Assembly (NCBI GenBank): GCA_016793805.1
Contig: JAEUIZ010000031.1
Location: 83,156-147,155 of the forward strand
DNA length: 64,000 nucleotides
Direction of reading: 5' to 3'
DNA from: Phycisphaerae bacterium
Lineage (GTDB): Bacteria; Planctomycetota; Phycisphaerae; Phycisphaerales; UBA1924
The notes under the pieces are model-generated. The model was given only the letters and a program-made list of their open reading frames with translations. It was not told where the DNA came from and searched no databases. Both the position numbers and the translations under genes were made by a program. The stretch's first letter is position 1. Each line of letters begins with the position of its first letter. Shown in pieces: positions 63,865-64,000 of the stretch.

Positions 63865-64000
63865 GAGGCTGTTTCAGAACGGCAGTTGCCTGGACTTGAT
63901 CCGTGAGCAGACGAGCAGGGCGGCGGCGAGGTCGTGGAGGGCCTGGAAGTGTGTGCCCCAGCGTTCGTAGCAGAGCCGGAGGCGTCGGAAGTGGCTGAAG
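63865..64000 (-). mobile_element. End of an IS5-like insertion sequence, cut by the window edge
   Basis: The tip GAGGCTGTTTCAGAAC (63865-63880) looks like the terminal inverted repeat of IS5-group elements, and the flanking base pattern CTTA could be part of the target site. The rest is transposase coding sequence reading away from the far side. Only one end is visible. Confidence 0.7.
63874..64000 (-). CDS. Partial IS5-family transposase, C-terminal end
   Basis: The last 41 residues and stop codon of a minus-strand frame are present: FSHFRRLRLCYERW, then HDLAAALLVCSRIKSRQLPF. This matches the end of DDE transposases of IS5-group elements (RHFRRLR.RYER pattern). The stop codon lies inside the terminal inverted repeat. 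The 5' part is outside the window. Confidence 0.75.
   Translation of the reverse strand, partial: FSHFRRLRLCYERWGTHFQALHDLAAALLVCSRIKSRQLPF

Noticed and set aside
1..64000. CRISPR arrays, tRNA or rRNA genes
   Set aside because: No regularly spaced short repeats, cloverleaf-like sequences or rRNA segments were recognised by reading; a tRNAscan and rRNA profile search would be decisive.

Overview
The window is high-GC bacterial DNA with densely packed genes on both strands and no rRNA, tRNA or CRISPR that I could recognise. Several features point to a planctomycete, most likely a Phycisphaerae-type lineage. The first gene ends in paired Asn-Cys-Asp-Gly-Ser 'GC-type dockerin' repeats, one large surface protein carries an N-terminal LEPR motif, and an exosortase with an EpsI domain lies in an exopolysaccharide locus. 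The assignment is inferred from family knowledge, not from a database search.

Layout. 1-7562: a 5'-truncated cytochrome c/beta-propeller protein, an OmpA-like lipoprotein, a prepilin peptidase, exonuclease VII (xseB, xseA) and an O-methyltransferase. 7721-21883: a late-flagellar locus with flgI, a flgJ-like rod-binding gene, a flgN-like chaperone, flgK, an oversized flgL, fliW, csrA and four tandem flagellin genes. 21975-39318: mostly housekeeping genes, namely a GlmU-like sugar nucleotidyltransferase, guaB, an HtrA protease, a giant LEPR surface protein, a FlaA1-like dehydratase, dut, a BFD-like ferredoxin, a thioesterase, a YdiJ-like FAD/Fe-S dehydrogenase, a DUF4139 protein and lipA. 39607-52452: a colinear exopolysaccharide/exosortase operon with an SLBB export lipoprotein, exosortase-EpsI, a 1521-residue TPR protein, a Wzc-like copolymerase with a degenerate kinase domain, a sugar epimerase and a WecA-like glycosyl-phosphate transferase. 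52481-56888: parA, vanZ-like, an antiporter and murJ. 56893-64000: a lipoprotein, thiS-thiG, a MATE transporter, fumarylacetoacetase, an FkbM methyltransferase, a small conserved protein, cheY and the end of an IS5-like insertion sequence.

The most interesting non-coding signal is in the flagellar locus. The leaders of fliW, csrA (two) and flagellins 1, 2 and 3 contain short hairpins that present GGA in the loop, the recognition signature of CsrA. In flagellin 1 the hairpin loop contains the ribosome binding site. Flagellins 2-4 also have sigma-28-like boxes about 90-100 bases before their starts. Together this reads as a FliW/CsrA feedback circuit controlling an array of flagellins.

A second pattern crosses gene families. 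At least eight monocistronic or first-in-operon genes lack a Shine-Dalgarno site and instead have a TAnnnT -10 box ending 5-7 bases before the ATG/GTG, which predicts leaderless transcripts. This pattern also decides the start of lipA.
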